Positions 1 to 10,906 of a stretch of DNA of 64,000 bases are shown in pieces (the first letter of the stretch is position 1; each line of letters begins with the position of its first letter). The DNA comes from Turnera subulata (Eukaryota > Streptophyta > Magnoliopsida > Malpighiales > Passifloraceae), in contig JAKUCV010007726.1 in NCBI GenBank assembly GCA_028386065.3, positions 3,751 to 67,750 on the forward strand, read 5' to 3'. The position numbers were made by a program, and so were the translations under genes. The notes below the pieces were generated by a model. It had not been told where the DNA came from, did not search any database, and saw only the letters and a program-made list of their open reading frames with translations.

Positions 1-1090
1 ATGCCTTAGACAAAAGCATGTGCATGCCAACTCACAAAGGCATGTCAAAGTGGACAACACCTTTGGCCAACATGTTTCCACTAACTCTTAGTGGGAATAT
101 TCATCACAAGGCTGCAATAATGGCTCCACTAATCTGATGCTTAGTGAACCAAACCACCCCAAAACGACCTGGTTCAACCATGGTCCAACCACACCCGGTC
201 TAACCATGGTCCAACCACGGTTCGACCATCTGCTCGAATCAACGGTTCTATGTGTGTGACCCCGTAGGCACTTGTAACGTCCGGCAATAATTGTAAAATC
301 TCATTTTACAATTATAAGCAAAGAGCGGCGTCTAGCAACACATCATTGCTACCTGAACGACAAGATCAGTACTGATTCTCTATGGCTCGTAAGTATGTCA
401 TCGTCCCTTCGTCCCATTATAAAGATTAAACCGAGACATGGAATATGTCAATCTCGTATATGTTTAATCTCGGTTTCTTGATCCTCGAGTTAACTGTGTA
501 AAACGGATACCAATGATATCAACATATCATAATCCGAGCACGGCCGTGCATTTATAGTTCAACTCTATCAAGAAACCATCCGATAATATATCCGTTATAT
601 GGGTTGGACGAATCCCCTCTTGATCAATCAAAACCCACTACATACTCGGCATATACCCGATGATTACCCTTATGTCCACCTAGTTACAGGTGACTAGGAA
701 TAATATCAAAATACATGATTCATATGTTGGATACCTTGATGATCTCAGGTCGGAGGACAATCACATCTATAAGAAACACTAATGACATACATATAACGCT
801 CCATGTAGTGTTCTTATTTGGGTAAGTCCAGTCCACAAGTTCTCCAACTTGTACCCGTATGTAGAATTCATATCACATATAAATTCTCAACATACGCTAG
901 TCTTGATCTATTATTACAACCCATCCATAATAATAATCGACTAGGGACATTTAAGAATATGAAATATTCTAGGGTTATAAGTATGTGCAAGTGTTTATCT
1001 CATAAACGATACTTATTGGAATAACCTTAAAGTGTATGTACATAACTATAAATGAACATCCATGATTGGCTTTTGGGCATATTACTAACA
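1..1090. mobile_element. LTR X, right-hand part (second copy of the 12.5-15.4 kb solo LTR)
   Basis: This stretch matches the last kilobase of the solo LTR at 12,488-15,380. Shared landmarks in the same order are a run of CCATGGTC/GGTTCAACC-type words, GTGTGTGACCC, the TTGGCAATAATTG-like block, TAACTTGTACCCGTATGTAG, and the terminal GATTGGCTTTTGGGCAT followed by CTAACA. The right terminus is at 1,090. The sequence beyond it belongs to the antisense ORF of Tat-1, so this LTR (solo or from a full element) inserted into Tat-1. The left end lies outside the window, so its TSD cannot be checked. The family is not assigned; the CA end and the TSD of the sister copy support an LTR retrotransposon. 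The 68-aa ORF inside it shows no recognisable domain. Confidence 0.75.
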
Positions 1091-1687
1091 CTTTTCCCCT
1101 CCTTAACTCATGAATTTGTTTCCTTACAAATGTGGTTGTGTGATCACCTTAAACTGATCCATCCTCCGAGATTCGGCTTGTATACTTCGATGGGATATCA
1201 GGAACGGGCCCTTCCCCTTGCTCCCTCTTCTATCAAGGAATGGGTGGTTTTCATGAAGTGTTTGGAGGAATATCAAGTTATGTGGCATTGCCCTTGGTTC
1301 GAGATGCAAGAAGTGATCATCCATACAGTTGGTCACAAGGTTGTGGTGCTTCCAGGGGTTCTTCGGACCACCTTTTATCATCCATCCAGGGTGGCACGAC
1401 AATTTGGGCATGATCAGATAATTCCTCCTCTTCCTCGTCCGCCCTTTTACAGGTCGATGGATGGCCGCACCATAAATCTCTTGTAGGGGGTATTGGAGTT
1501 TCCCTACGAAGATGAAGGTTTGTAATATTGCCAATCCCTATTCTTCCCTGAACTATCAAAGGTGGCTGAAGAAGAGTGTGGGTGAGACTGAACGAATCCT
1601 CTTCGGTTACAGAGATAGACTCTTGGGATCGAACATTCGCCAAGAGCCTGAGTCCCCAAGTGTTCATGAAGAAGATGCTTAAGCGTA
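1091..1687 (+). pseudogene. Tat-1 antisense ORF, C-terminal remnant (DUF7745-like)
   Basis: The plus-strand sequence aligns with exon 2 of the better preserved antisense ORF at 23,409-23,957. Conserved words are MWLCDHLKLIHPP, the block around EEYQVMWHCPWFEMQEV, then TFYHPSRVARQFGHDQIIPP. The last of these is the conserved core of the DUF7745 / plant-mobile-domain-like family (W-CPW, Y-P-R--RQFG-Q-IP). A TTTCCTTACAAATG replaces the clean splice acceptor seen in the other copy. The N-terminal half is missing because LTR X inserted at 1,090. A stop after INLL and a shifted frame break the remaining part. It lies antisense and downstream of the minus-strand pol, as extra ORFs do in Tat-lineage elements. 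Its function is unknown; the copy is dead. Confidence 0.7.
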
Positions 1688-1904
1688 CTTTAGATGTTTT
1701 GCTTAGATAAATACTTATGACATGTATAATGCATGCAAAATAAACGAGTGAATGAACTCCCATTTCCTTTCTTGCCAACCTTTGGTCTTTTATTAATAAA
1801 GTGACCGGACCCATATTGGGCTTCCTACGTATCCATGGCTTATTGCTTTTTCTTTCTTTTTTCGAGCACATGGAATCAGGTCTACGTAGTTCTTTTACAT
1901 CACT

Positions 1905-3070
1905 TCAGGTTACACATAATACTTTTTTAATTGATCTAGGTTGACCAGCTCTTGAAACTCGTTTCCGTCCAAATCTCTGATCCTTGTTGCCCCCTTTGGT
2001 AGAATCTTCTTGATAATATAAGGCCCAATCCACTTAGCCTTGAACTTTCCCCTGGGGTCATGCACCGGTTGCCTTACTTCCTTACTTCTTTCAGCACTAG
2101 ATCCCCTTCTCTCAGCCCTCTTTCCTTGACCCTTTTGTTGAAAGCCCGGGCTATCCTCCTTTGGTATCCTTGTACATGATACATGGCTGACACCCTCTTT
2201 TCATCTAACAATGCCAGTTGATCCAGTCTTTCTTATACCCATTCTGTTTCAGGAAGCTTACTTTCCCGGGCCACTCTCAATGACTGCACTTCGAGTTCCA
2301 CGGGTAGTACAGCTTCCTTGCCATATACTAAAGAATATAGAGTTGTGCCTATGGAAGATCTGATGGAGGTCCGATAACTCTTTAAAGCCAATGGCAATTT
2401 TTCTGTCCATTCTCTGTATGTGGATATCATCTTTCCCAGGATAGCCTTTATATTCTTATTGGAAGCTTCCGCTGCACCGTAAGCTTGAGGTCAATAGGTT
2501 GAAGACTTATGACGGTTGATTCTAAACTTCTGGCATAACCTCTCGACATCAGCTTTGAAGTGTGAACCATTATCCGATATCAACGCATGTGGGACACCAC
2601 AATGATAAATAATGTTATTGCGGACAAATTCAGCTACCTTCTTAGAAGTGAGCACGGCATATGACTCAGCTTCCACCCATTTGGTAAAGTAATTAATGGG
2701 CACTAATATGTACTCGTGTCCATTTGTGGCTTTCGGGGTTTTCTTTCCGATGACATCAATGCCCCGTGTGGAGAAGGGCCAGGGTGAAGACATGGGTGTC
2801 AATGGTAATGGCGGTTTCTACTGCAGCTTTCCATGGACTTGACATGTGTGGCAACACTTCACAAATTTTGCACAGTCAGCCTCCATTGTTGACCAAAAAT
2901 ATCCTAGTCATAATATCTTTCGAGCCAACATGTCTCCTCCCATGTGTGGTCCTTCGTCTCCCTCTGGATTTCCTTCATGATCTGCTCTGCCTCCTTTGCA
3001 TTTACACATAACAAGTGGACTCCCGTAGCATGTCTTTTGTAAAGATTCCCAGCACATATGACATATCCCC
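1905..3070 (-). pseudogene. Tat-1 integrase (broken)
   Basis: The minus-strand translation parallels the 386-aa integrase of Tat-2 (24,131-25,291) from the zinc-binding region to the C-terminal 'LKKY' end. The core is readable in pieces: a DVIGKKTPKATNGHEY block where the first catalytic Asp is expected, ISDNGSHFKADVERL with the second Asp, and a KLPLALKSYRTSIRSSIG segment. Frameshifts and stops separate these pieces, for example near 2,490 where GGTCAATAGGTTGAAG disrupts the PYQPQA region. The integrase would join element cDNA to the genome, but this copy cannot encode the protein. Downstream on the same strand lies noncoding DNA and then the antisense ORF remnant. Confidence 0.8.
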
Positions 3071-3171
3071 CAGCCAATCTTCTCAGAGTCTTCTTCTCTT
3101 CAGCCGTTGCTCCCTTTAGGATTGTCCCTTCCCTAAGGTACTCCAGTATGTCCTTATACCAATGGTCTAAG

Positions 3172-4485
3172 TCATCGTCGTCCCCCGTCTGGCCATGTGA
3201 TGGTTGATATATCTTCGCAGTGGTGAGCCATGATGGGGGGCTCGTTGGGGTTCAATTGGTTCAAGTAGCTTTGGAACCGCGATTCACTTGTCTCTTCATT
3301 CCGGCGGAAGGATGGTTTGTCTCTCCTCTGGACTGGCAAAGGCAAGATGATGGCATTGTTTGACATTCCCATCATCGAGGAAAGTGTAGCTAATGCGTTA
3401 GCAAATTGGCTGTCTCTCCTTGGTACATACTGGAAATCAATCACCTCAAATTTGGAAGCTAAGGTCTGTAGGTGATCATGATAAGGTGCCAGCTTTTCTT
3501 CTTTGATCTTCCATTCTCCTTTGGCTCGGAATATTACCAAAGCTGAATACCCAAATACTCTTATCTGTTTGATCCCTAGGTTGAGTGCTATCTCTAAGCC
3601 GATGATGCATGCTTCATATTCAGCCACATTGTTGGTCGCCTTGAATTCCAATTTACACGAGATTGGGTAGGTTACCCCATCAGGAGACATGAGAATCACT
3701 CCCGTCCCAAAGCCATTAGTGTTAGCTGCCCCGTCAAAATGCATCTCCCAGGTTGGTGTCTTCAAGTTCATTATTTCTTCATCCAGGAATTGTGGTTCAA
3801 ACCTCTCATCACTCCCTACCGGTTGAGAAACTAGGAAATCAGTTATGGCGCTTCCCTTGATGGCCTTCTGTGAAACAAACCGAACATCGAATTGTGATAA
3901 AATTGCCACCCATCTGCTTGTGCGGCTACTTGGTACGGGTTTCTCCATTAAGTACCTGATGGGATCCATCCGAGAGATGAGCAAGACTTCAAAAAAGATG
4001 AAATAGTGCTGAAGCTTTTGACAGGCCCATGTGAGCGTCACATAAGTCTTCTCTACCATGTTGTAATTCAATTCGTATCCATTGAATTTCTTGATCAAAT
4101 AGTAAATGGCGGTCCCAGTGCGGGAGTCCGGTAAATACTGGGCTAGCATTGCACCCATGACTTCTTCTGTGACAGTTAAGTATAATAACAGAGGTTTCCC
4201 TGGCCTGGGAGGTTGGAGCACTGGAGGATTGGACAAATACTTCCTGATTTGCTCGAAAGCCTCTTGGCACTTGTCATCCCATTTAACTGGAACCCCCTTT
4301 TTGAGTAAGCGGCGAATGGGTGCACGAATGCTGGAAAGCTGGGCGATGAAACGGCTGACGTACTGTATCCGCCCAAGAAAGCTTCGGACTTCCTTCTCAC
4401 TCTTCGGAGTTGGCATTTCTTGAATAACTTTGATCTTGGAAGGGTCCACTTCTATGCCCCGCTCGCTCACCATGAAGCCCAACAA
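3172..4485 (-). pseudogene. Tat-1 end of RT, RNase H and second (archaeal-type) RNase H
   Basis: An open stretch of 437 codons begins in the RT connection (GFMVSERGIEVDPSKI), passes through the Ty3/gypsy RNase H (LLLYLTVTEEVMGAMLAQ) and continues into a second RNase H starting MHFDGAANTNGFGTGVIL, with NNVAEYEACIIGLEIAL. The tandem of two RNase H domains is diagnostic of the Tat lineage. In the first RNase H the segment ISRMDPIRYLMEKP is recognisable. The frame is long but it is severed from the upstream RT by stops between 4,486 and 4,674, so it is not translated as part of an intact polyprotein. It degrades the RNA of RNA:DNA hybrids in active relatives. Confidence 0.85.
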
Positions 4486-5570
4486 CTTCCCCGCTTGGAC
4501 ACCAAAGACACACTTCTAAGGGTTGATTCTCATGCCGAACTCCCGACATCTCTCAAAGAACTTCCTTAGATTGGACACATGGGATTCTCGAGTCTCTAAC
4601 TTTACGATCATGTCATCCACATAGACCTCAACTTCTTTGTGCATCATATCATGTAAGAGCATGGTGGCCATCCTCTAGTAGGTTGCCCCGGCATTAATTA
4701 ATCCAAAAGGCATGACCTTATAGTGGAACGTGCCCCATTCTGTTCGGAAGGATGTTTTATGCTTATCTTCTAGTGCCATCTTCACTTGGTTGTACCCTGA
4801 GAATCCATCCATAAAGGATAGCAATGCATGTCTGGCCATCGCATCCACCAAAAGATCGATGTGCGGCAGTGGGAACTCATCTTTGGGGCAGGCTTTATTC
4901 AAATCTTGGTAGTCTACACACATTCTTACTTTCCCATCCTTCTTCGGAACTGGGACTGTGTTGGCTAACCATTCAGGGTACTCAATCACTTTTAGGAACC
5001 CAGCCCGAATCTGCTTCTCAACTTCTTCTTTTACCTTCAAGGCCCACTGAGGTTGGAGATAGCGAGCTTTCTGCTTCACGGGTTTGGCATTAGGAAAAAG
5101 GGGGATCCGATGTTGAGCGATGGCCAGACCAATACCTAGCATATCTTCATAGGACCATGCAAACACGTGCACATATTCTCTGATCAACGCTGCTAAGTCA
5201 TCTTGAATTGCACCGTCGAGAGCTGTACCAATTCTTGTGATCTTTGGATCAATCTCGGTACCCAGGTTGATTTCGACAGAATCCGGGAGTTCATTCATCT
5301 CATTACATTCACACATATTATGCATGCGACAAATATTATCACAGAAAACATCCAAGTAAGCAAAAGAGTGCCTTATTTCATTACTTTGGGATATGAATAC
5401 ATCATCGTTTTCCAGGGTCTTGGAATGGGAAGACCTAAAATCAAGGAGATCATTGTTTGATTCCTCAGTTACATCTTTGGACTCACTATCTATGTCGGAT
5501 TCATTTTTGGATTCCGAGGTTATGAAAGGGTCCATGTCAGCTTCCTCTTCATCTGTTTTGAAGACGGTGC
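4486..5570 (-). pseudogene. Tat-1 reverse transcriptase with acidic N-terminal linker
   Basis: The 310-aa open segment (4,675-5,607) contains the RT fingers and palm: WLANTVPVPKKDGKVRMCVDY, LNKACPKDEFPLPHIDLLVD, SFMDGFSGYNQVKMA and GLINAGATY. The catalytic YVDDM is readable at about 4,613-4,627, just past the stop that ends this segment. Upstream is a Ser/Asp/Glu-rich linker (DEEEADMDPFITSESKNES) followed directly by the VHVFAWSYEDM block that opens gypsy RTs. No aspartic protease with a DSG/DGG core is visible between gag and RT. The same organisation is present in Tat-2, so the missing protease looks like a property of the family. Confidence 0.85.
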
Positions 5571-6898
5571 TCATTTTGTGCCACTCCCAGTTTCTATCCA
5601 CCTGCATGGTGTCTTGGTGATAATTCTCACAAATCTTCCCATCTCTTTTCCTCGATCAATATTGAGCATGAAACAGTCTTCCTCATCCAGCATTTCTGTA
5701 AGATTAACTCCTTTGGCTTCATTCTGGTCAGGCAGTATGATCCTCCTTTGTTCTACTAAGTCCCAAATCCTACGGTAAAGTCGAATGCACTCATCAATGG
5801 CGTGGCCTATCATCTGATGGAACTCGCAATATCTACTTGGATCTCCTCCAAAAGATGAGTCAGACTTAGGCTCTAGGGGTCGTAGCAGCCCTTCCTCGAT
5901 TTGGATTCAATCTGAGCGGCCATATAATTTACTCTGGTTGTCTTCTTCCCCAGGGCTGCACTTAGACTCCTTCTAAATGCTGAGGTATCTGTTGGAACCT
6001 TGATTTTTCCCGAATTGATGACGTCTTCCAGTTGCGCCCCTGCCCCGACAAGGGCTTTGAAGTTGGCATAGTAATTGCCAACCATGCAATCATAGTAAGC
6101 TTGCTGCAGGTTCTTAATGACCATTTGTATCTGATCCTCCTCGGTAGGTCTGCTCACCATTTGGGAGGCCTTGTTACGCCATCTTGAAATGAAGGCTGAA
6201 AAGCTTTCTTAAGTGCCTTGCTTAGTTGTTTCTAGGTCCCTTTTTGTGACATCCACCTCAGTGTTGTAGCCGTATTGATTCAGGAATTCCATGCAAATAT
6301 CTTCCCATTTGCTCACCTTGCTCTCATCCAAAGTCATGAACCACTTCAAGGCCGCTCCTGATAAAGTCCTTTGGAATAATTGAACCATCAGTTCTGGTCC
6401 TATCCCCATAGGCTGCAGCATCCTCACATAAATCTTCAAATGGGTTGTGGGGCATCCTGTTCCATCGAACTTCTCAATGTCAGGCATCTTGAATTTAGTA
6501 GGTAATCGGGCTCCAGGGAACAAGGACAGGCGATCCAAGTTCCAATCATCTTCCTTCCTCTTCATGGTCTTTAATAGTTCTTCCACCCTTTTAAGTCTCT
6601 CCTCCTCTCTTTTGGGTCCTTGTGCCGTCGAACCAACGCCCCATGTCGCTTCATCATCCTCATCTTGTTTCGAGACTTGTCCCCCATTACTCCTAGGGGA
6701 CGCAATGCCTTGCTTGAGAATCATCAGTGCATCCCTCGTAGCCGTATCTCGCAACAGGGATTCCAAAGCCACATTCGTCTTGGTAGTGTGATCTTCACTC
6801 ATCTTGCTCTGATATTGAGGGAGGGTAGGGATGAGAGCTCTAGGTACCCAAGGGATCACTCCCTCTCTCTTTTGGGGTAAAGGACATGATGGAGGCAC
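5571..6898 (-). pseudogene. Tat-1 Gag (frameshifted)
   Basis: Read on the minus strand from 6,898, the product contains a retrotransposon Gag core: FKMPDIEKFDGTGCPTTHLK, then LVQLFQRTLSGAALKWF and a W-ICMEFLNQY segment. It continues after a shift near 6,200 (EEDQIQMVIKNLQQAYYD). The end, around 5,800, has a zinc-knuckle-like FHQMIGHAIDEC motif (C/H-GH-C), typical of Tat Gag. Gag forms the virus-like particle in active elements. Stops and frameshifts at about 6,200 and 5,870 disable it. The first ATG of the longest frame is at 6,898; the 5' leader and primer-binding site follow on the right. Confidence 0.8.
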
Positions 6899-7280
6899 TC
6901 TATTTGCAATTACTTGAATTCACAACAATATACACCCAAATGCACGTATCACTTATTGATTCATAATGCATGAGATGCTCAGGGTATGCAGCTGGTTGGG
7001 GGCCAAAGGTTACTGCTAGGGAATAGGTTGACCTACTCACATGTGATAATGGATATCGCGTGAGGTTCAAGGCCAGTTAATCCCCATCATTGCTAAGCAT
7101 CGAGAAACGGGTTCATGCAAGCCACCATCACTTATAGAAAGCATGTGGTGGACTTGGATTCCCTCGCCCTCTAACGGTAAAGGCTTCACAACAATAATTA
7201 TGAATGCAAGGCACTTATGATGACAAGTAAAAAGACATACAAAACTCAACGATTGCACAAGATTTCTTAAACCCACTACT
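6899..7280 (-). other. Tat-1 5' leader
   Basis: Noncoding stretch between the Gag start and the primer-binding site of Tat-1. It aligns with 29,061-29,522 of Tat-2, including the shared words ACTCACATGTGATAATGG and ATGAATGCAAGGCACTTATG. No gene is visible. Confidence 0.7.
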
Positions 7281-7298
7281 TCCCCAGCGGAGTCGCCA
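7281..7298 (-). promoter_or_regulatory. Tat-1 primer-binding site (tRNA-Arg type)
   Basis: On the plus strand the 18 bases TCCCCAGCGGAGTCGCCA equal the 3' end of plant tRNA-Arg(ACG) including CCA. On the element's minus strand this is therefore a perfect primer-binding site, two bases from the LTR edge at 7,301. It fixes the orientation: the LTR on its right is the 5' LTR of Tat-1. Confidence 0.88.
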
Positions 7299-8024
7299 AT
7301 TGTGAGAACCCGACCCAAAATCACTTGGGCCTTCTCACCTATTCCTTTCACCTTCTTCCTCGGGTCAATCCCATATCAATGGAGTCGCCACCCAAATTTT
7401 ATTAGGGACAAAATTTGGGAAACCCCCTCAAATGGCTCCTTTAGGCAACCGGTCATAGCGTACCAAAGATATGGGATCGGGGGTTCGTCACGGATGGGAA
7501 GGTGTTACCCATCTGTGTTGGGTCGAAACCTTGTGAAATTGAAGAGAAAAATGTGCCTTCTGCAAGTGTGCAAGAGTGTGGAAAACAAAGAAAGGGGGGG
7601 AGAAAAGACTTGGCTTGCATCCCGTTATGGAATCGAGACTACCTACGTACCCGACTAATCGGGGTCAAAGCCATGTAGTTCTAAACATGGCACACAAAGG
7701 TCACTTACATCATCAAAAGCATCATCATTTAATCAGCCAAAATCAATCAACAAGAGTTTAGTATTACCTCGGGTAGCCCTCCTCTAGCTCCTTGCAATGG
7801 GTCGAGTTCTACACCCATCTTCTTGCTACTTCTTAGCTTTATGGTTGATCCTCCTCTTGATTCCTCCTTGCTGGACTATTACTGATGCTCCCCACGAAAT
7901 TCCTCTAGAGTTTCAGACTTAGAAGATATTTCCAAGCTTGGAGAAGTAGAGTTTCTCCAAGCAACAAGAGCTTATGGGTGTGTATGTGTAGAATGTTGTG
8001 TCCTTTGAAATGTGTGTGAGGGGT

Positions 8025-8035
8025 CCTATTTATAG
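8025..8035 (-). promoter_or_regulatory. TATA box of the Tat-1 LTR
   Basis: CTATAAATAGG on the minus strand, conserved in Tat-2 at 30,274-30,284. It sits in the middle of the LTR, facing the gag-pol direction. Confidence 0.7.
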
Positions 8036-8159
8036 TGTTCTAGGAAGCCTAGGGGCATGGACCTGCTTAATGGTGAAGATTATGCCCGAAAATCTGGTCC
8101 AAAACTGCGTGGGATCGAATAAGAAGCAAAATCGGAGATTTGTGGAAATCCTGGGCACC

Positions 8160-8210
8160 CATGACCGCAATGGCCGGCGGTCATGGCTTGGATGACCGCC
8201 ATGACCGGCC
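8160..8210. promoter_or_regulatory. GGCGGTCAT inverted motif in the Tat-1 LTR
   Basis: Perfect 9-bp arms GGCGGTCAT (8,176-8,184) and ATGACCGCC (8,192-8,200), with partial extra copies on both sides (ATGACCGC and ATGACCGGCC). The cluster lies about 120-180 bp upstream of the minus-strand TATA box. The same inverted motif recurs in the Tat-2 LTR (30,412-30,490) and before the antisense ORF (22,437-22,539). A regulatory role is inferred. Confidence 0.5.
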
Positions 8211-8829
8211 GGGCCCTCCTGGTTTTGTGCGTTCTTTCCTTTTTTGCTCCCCAATCCCCCTAATTCAGCTCTGATTCGATCCTACTGTGTAATCAACCCC
8301 TCTACCCAGTATCACTCTGTTTACTTGATTACTACTCCTCAAAATCATTCCATAATCAAATGATTACACATTAACATCCATTTAAGCCAAAATCATTCCA
8401 AAAATATAAAATCTACTTAAATGATAATTAACTCTGATTTTTCGTGAAAATCGGAGCTAAAATTGATCTGCAAGAAATGTATTAATGGGCTGGACAAACT
8501 CTGGAGGATTAATTTGGACCCCTAAGCCTATTCTTAACCCAAAACTAAATCATCTCAATATAATTGGGTTAAAAACATATAAAAAGGCCCAAGCGATATA
8601 TTTTAATGCAAATAAACCTTATTATATATTTTATCCTCAGTTTAAATCATCTCATTAATCCTAAGTTTCAAACATACAAAGGTTTAGATTATCAAAACAT
8701 GTTAATTCTACTAAATTAAACTCATATCATGCTTGAATCTTGGACTAAATCATCTCTTTAATCCCAAGTCTACACATGTTTGAAATCTAATTTAATAAAA
8801 TATTCGTGGGTCAAATTTGGGTGTTCATA

Positions 8830-9280
8830 GCTGGGCACACGGCTTTTGGTTTTTGCATGTACTGGGTACACGGCTTTTGGTTTTGCATATACTGGGTACA
8901 CGGCTTTGGGTTTTGCTTGTACTAGATACACGGCTTTTGGTTTTGCATGTACTGGGTACACGGCTTTGGTTAGGTCTTGCATGTACTGGGTACATGCCTT
9001 TTGTTTGGTTTTGCATGTACTGGGTACAAGGTTTTGGTTTTGTGGGTGCTGGGCACACGGCTTATGTCTTTTTTACTCATGATCTCAAAGTTTTACGAGA
9101 ATTGGGTCCCCGGCTTCTGACTTGTATGTCTCAAGGTTTGCACATCTCAAGCTTTGCAAGGGCTGGGCATTTGGCTTTGGGTTGCGAGAACCGGGTCCTC
9201 GGCTTTTGGTTTGTTTACTCTTCTCATGGTTTGCAAGGACTAGGCTCTTGGCTTACTGGTTTCTTCTCTCTGGCTTCCCT
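8830..9280. repeat. Degenerate minisatellite, left part (Tat-2 3' region)
   Basis: Head-to-tail units of about 30-34 bp with the core ACTGGGTACACGGCTTTTGG followed by TTTTGCATGT. Roughly seven good units run to about 9,050, then longer degenerate ones (GCGAGAACCGGGTCCTCGGC). Related degenerate units resume at 21,250 after element C. The array is therefore one locus split by element C and bounded on the left by Tat-1. The long ORFs here are low-complexity translations of the repeat, not genes. Confidence 0.85.
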
Positions 9281-10226
9281 TGATACGGCAACACTACCAG
9301 AACAAAGCTAGATAGCATCTCCGTGTCAATCGAGTCACCAAGATCAGAAATCAATTCAACCAAAAGCTTTAGTGAGTACCTCTATCACCTCAAAATACAA
9401 CAAAGGTGTTAAGCAACAATAGAGTAATAAACACAAGGAATCTTGTAAACGCCACAAGCAATTCAATTACTTGATAAGTAAACACAATCCATAAAATAAA
9501 AACAAGAGAATCACTCTCTCAACGATTGAATCACTCAATCAATAAAACCTCAAAGGTAAACTTTTTATTCTCAAAATTCTGTGTTGTAAAATATGAACCC
9601 CTAAGGCCTATTTATAGGCACCCAAGTCGACCACCTCCTCAAGTCTGCCACCCTAATCCTAGATGGACTAGGTTTTGACTTTTAATCCAACAACATATGG
9701 GACTAATTAAAACCCAACAAAAATAAACCCAACTAAATAAACTAAAACCCACAATAATTCAACCCAATTACATGGACTTGACCCAACTAATAGTAAAATC
9801 CAACTAAAAGTACTTAAGGCCAAATAATAAAACTAAACCGAATTTTCTGTCAGAATCTGTCTGTCGATTTCAAGTGCAATTTAAATAAACAAAACGGCAG
9901 ATTCAGCTTATAGGCTCAACATCAAAGTTCTAGATCTTCGTCTTATCTTTCCAGAGAGTCCAAGATCGCAGTAATCCGAGTGTAGAGCTCGAGATATGAA
10001 TTTAATTCCGAGACTGCACGTTCCAGGAATTTCTGCTCGCATCCTTTGCTTTGATCTCCATCTCTTCTTGAATTTCTTGTGAGATCGAATCTTGGACTTG
10101 ATTCTGAAAGCGAGCTTGCCATGTCCAAGCTTGTGTTTGTCACCATGCTCCTCATTGATGCCTCCAGAGAAGCCTTTGCATGCACCATTCTCTAAGTCTC
10201 TAAGCTTGCCTAGGTGATTTGCATCA
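9281..10226 (-). mobile_element. Element C 3' LTR
   Basis: 946 bp, TGAT...ATCA termini, highly similar to the LTR at 20,292-21,244. It carries a minus-strand TATA box (CCTATAAATAGG, 9,607-9,618) followed by CA-rich sequence. The 81-aa minus ORF near its right end is also found, altered, in the other LTR and is not a gene. The polypurine tract lies just outside at 10,227. Confidence 0.88.
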
Positions 10227-10245
10227 TTCTCCCCTTCCTAAAAAA
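10227..10245 (-). promoter_or_regulatory. Element C polypurine tract
   Basis: On the minus strand CTTTTTTAGGAAGGGGAGAA abuts the first base of the 3' LTR. It is the expected plus-strand DNA primer and confirms element orientation. Confidence 0.75.
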
Positions 10246-10618
10246 GATTCACCCTTGAATCTAAAATTTTATTTTCAAAAGGAAAAAGATTAGCGACATT
10301 AAAAGTAGCAGCCACTGGATACTCACCATGCAATGCAATCTTGTAAGCTTTTTCTTTGATGCGCCTCATCGCTTGGAATGGTTCATCCCCTCCATGATCA
10401 ATCTTAGAATTCCATGACTTGAGCTTCTTGAGATGCACCCACACCAAATCTCCAGGTTGAAAGATTGTCACTTGGTGCCTTGGATCAACCTTTGGAATAT
10501 GCTTCTTGTGCCTTGATCCCTTAGGCAACTGAATCTTCTCTTTCGCTTCACCAATGGATATAGCGCAAGACAACTCCTCAACTTGATGAACTCCTCCACT
10601 AGGATCGGCATCATGCAT
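10246..10618 (-). pseudogene. Element C integrase C-terminal domain
   Basis: About 125 codons remain. Recognisable are VTIFQPGDLVWVHLKKLKSW, with the GD-VWVH motif of the gypsy integrase C-terminal domain, then EPFQAMRRIKEKAYKIAL and GEYPVAATFNVANLFPFE. The zinc finger and catalytic D,D,E core are missing. Bases 10,619-10,906, which should carry RT, RNase H and the integrase core, hold only about 290 bp of unrecognised sequence, so several kilobases were deleted. The frame ends next to the polypurine tract. Confidence 0.8.
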
Positions 10619-10906
10619 CTTCTCTCAAGTTGGAACTTTCCAATCTCGAGTTGGCCTCTATCTAGCTTGAATATCTTCAATTGGCACCAAAGCTTTCCTC
10701 CACTATACTTTAAATGCGCCACTTATATGGATTGTGAATGAAATCCTATTGCTCTAAGTAGCATCAACACCTTAGGGTAGGTACCCTTATAAAACTACAA
10801 AGAAACAGCAATAGAACTAGAAAGACAAGGGTAAGTTTTAGCTTTAAACCAAGCTTCCTTGTACAAAAGTATAAACAAGCACTTCTTTTCCTTATAGACA
10901 CCCCTT

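Larger units (their letters stand above)
7301..8829 (-). mobile_element. Tat-1 5' LTR
   Basis: This LTR of about 1.53 kb begins TGTGAGAACCCGACCC and ends TTTGGGTGTTCATA, which is TGTTCACA with one change. It matches the LTR at 29,543-31,095 along its whole length. Its inner edge abuts the PBS. Its outer edge (8,829/8,830) lies in the middle of a minisatellite unit with no polypurine tract beside it. This suggests Tat-1 inserted into the array, rather than the LTR also serving as the 3' LTR of Tat-2. The 3' LTR of Tat-1 would lie left of the window. A minus-strand TATA box and a GC-rich inverted motif are listed separately. Confidence 0.85.

Noticed and set aside
1124..1871. Minus-strand ORFs of 136 and 184 codons
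   Set aside because: They are the opposite strand of the DUF7745-like ORF remnant; the plus-strand reading has the conserved motifs.
7281..7298. tRNA-Arg gene
   Set aside because: Only 18 bases match, directly beside an LTR; this is a primer-binding site.
7301..8829. This LTR as a shared LTR between tandem Tat-1 and Tat-2 copies
   Set aside because: No polypurine tract lies next to its right edge, and the edge cuts a minisatellite unit. A nested insertion of Tat-1 explains this better, though the missing TSD partner outside the window leaves some doubt.
8817..9311. 164-codon plus-strand ORF rich in Leu/Trp/Gly repeats, with shadow ORFs on the minus strand
   Set aside because: It is a translation of the minisatellite: the same 10-11-residue phrase recurs because the DNA unit does, and the frames end at the repeat edges.
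9943..10188. 81-codon minus ORF (and its 113-codon counterpart at 20,911-21,252)
   Set aside because: Both lie within LTRs of element C, are frameshifted relative to each other, and have no recognisable domain.
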